Assembly: GCA_012797825.1 (NCBI GenBank)
Contig: JAAZOI010000022.1
Coordinates: 1 to 5,714, forward strand
Direction: 5' to 3'
From: Eubacteriaceae bacterium
GTDB taxonomy: Bacteria; Bacillota; Clostridia; Eubacteriales; UBA1433
DNA length: 5,714 nt
Every line of letters begins with the position of its first letter. Position 1 is the first letter of the stretch. Below the pieces are notes generated by a model. The model saw only the letters and a program-made list of their open reading frames with translations, was not told the DNA's origin and searched no databases. Both the position numbers and the translations under genes were made by a program. Below are positions 4,953-5,714 of the stretch, in pieces.

Positions 4953-5714
4953 TTAAAATATTAAATTATAAATTTTAGGGATGAATATTATTAAACCCAC
5001 TACTGCGGCGGCAATTGCCAAAACTAAAACAGCGCCGGCAGATATGTCTTTAGCGCGTTTTGCCAATGGATTAATATCTTGTGTAATCAAATCAACTATT
5101 GTCTCTACGGCAGTATTTATCATTTCCGCCGATATTACTAAACCGAATAACATTACGCATATTACCCATTCTTTTGAGCTTATTTTTAAGAATATACCTA
5201 AAAGTATAACAATCAATGCAATAATATAATGAACTATTATATTTCTTCCGCTTTCAAATGATATCTTAATTCCGTTAAAAGCGCATCGGAAACTGGAAAT
5301 TAAACTTTTATGATTATTGTTTTGCAATTTCGGATACATTTTTTTGTCATCGCCTTTCAGATAAATAGATGTAAGTTTAGTAAATACAATTAAATAGGCT
5401 ATTGATACCAAAAAGCCTGCCGCAATATCGCTTGTATAATGAACTCCGAGATATACTCGGCTTACACCTATTAAAATTATTAAAATAAATAAAAATACGG
5501 TAGAGGCTATTTTTAAATTCTTTCTTATATTTGTCTGCCAAATAAGATATATTATAAAACCGTAAAAAGCGGCGGATGTCATTGCATGCCCGGAGGGGAA
5601 ACTGTACCCGCTGACTTTAACTAAATATATATTGCTGGGTCTGGGTCGGGCAAAAATTGATTTCAATAACATATTTAAAACAGTTGTATTTACTAAATTA
5701 AGGACAATAAGAAA
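4953..5714 (-). CDS. PAP2 phosphatase fused to a DgkA-type lipid kinase, 5' end beyond the window
   Basis: The reading frame is open to the right edge, so the Met at 5672 is internal and the true N-terminus is missing; 253 codons are visible. Counting from that Met, the first part is the C-terminal half of a PAP2 phosphatase with all three signature blocks: KSIFARPRP at 4-12 (Kx6RP), PSGH at 26-29, and SRVYLGVH at 71-78. Two to three membrane helices accompany them. After a polar linker at about 105-125 comes a complete prokaryotic diacylglycerol kinase-type domain, about 128-239. It has E183, N186, E190 and D194 in the motif EMINTAVETIVD and K208-D209 in the block LAKRAKDISAGAVL, corresponding to the catalytic and ATP/metal residues of E. 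coli DgkA. PAP2 proteins of this sort remove phosphate from lipid phosphates or undecaprenyl pyrophosphate. Gram-positive DgkA homologues mostly phosphorylate undecaprenol. The fusion could therefore serve undecaprenyl-phosphate supply by two routes, although diacylglycerol/phosphatidate is an alternative. Domain calls are firm; substrate is inference. Confidence 0.93.
   Translation of the reverse strand, partial: FLIVLNLVNTTVLNMLLKSIFARPRPSNIYLVKVSGYSFPSGHAMTSAAFYGFIIYLIWQTNIRKNLKIASTVFLFILIILIGVSRVYLGVHYTSDIAAGFLVSIAYLIVFTKLTSIYLKGDDKKMYPKLQNNNHKSLISSFRCAFNGIKISFESGRNIIVHYIIALIVILLGIFLKISSKEWVICVMLFGLVISAEMINTAVETIVDLITQDINPLAKRAKDISAGAVLVLAIAAAVVGLIIFIPKIYNLIF

Noticed and set aside
4981..5229. 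An 82-codon plus-strand open frame inside the DgkA domain region.
   Set aside because: It is the antisense of the catalytic DgkA domain, whose conserved residues are clear on the minus strand.
5670..5672. Treating the ATG at 5672-5670 as the start of the PAP2-DgkA gene.
   Set aside because: The frame continues open to the window edge with hydrophobic codons, and a start here would leave only three residues before the Lys of the first PAP2 motif; no ribosome binding site precedes it.

Overview
The window is an AT-rich stretch of bacterial chromosome. Its low-GC codon use, AGGAGG-type ribosome binding sites, intrinsic terminators with clean U-tracts and protein families (DUF4180, membrane-anchored phosphodiester glycosidase, Gram-positive-type DgkA domain) suggest a Firmicute, most likely an anaerobic Clostridia-type organism. 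That assignment is an inference from style; no marker gene is present.

Layout from left to right: (1) 1-413, minus strand, a polytopic membrane protein of unknown family, cut by the left edge and read from a TTG start. (2) 482-1537, minus, a family 2 glycosyltransferase fused to a GtrA-type membrane domain. (3) 1538-1923, a 386-bp gene-free region. It holds a pair of related direct repeats, a long-range inverted repeat that can close a domain of about 230 nt, a small perfect palindrome, a plus-strand promoter-like sequence and the terminator of the next gene. (4) 1924-2829, minus, a membrane-anchored phosphodiester glycosidase (NAGPA/DUF2233 type). (5) 2830-3088, a very AT-rich divergent promoter region. 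(6) 3089-4405, plus, a 12-helix MFS transporter, followed 26 bp later by (7) 4432-4800, plus, a DUF4180 protein. (8) A hairpin at 4917-4949 that can terminate in both directions separates these from (9) 4953-5714, minus, a PAP2 phosphatase/DgkA-type lipid kinase fusion cut by the right edge.

The minus-strand genes share a possible theme, by inference: lipid-carrier-linked sugar chemistry at the cell surface. The GT2-GtrA protein would load a sugar onto polyprenyl phosphate and help flip it. The PAP2-DgkA fusion would make or recycle polyprenyl phosphate or related lipids. The phosphodiester glycosidase would act on extracellular sugar-phosphate bonds. They lie in separate transcription units, so this is a neighbourhood theme and not an operon. 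The MFS transporter/DUF4180 pair is probably unrelated.

No tRNA, rRNA, insertion sequence, CRISPR array or phage gene was seen. The least explained stretch is 1567-1800 upstream of the GT2-GtrA gene, where sequence repeats could form mutually exclusive RNA pairings.
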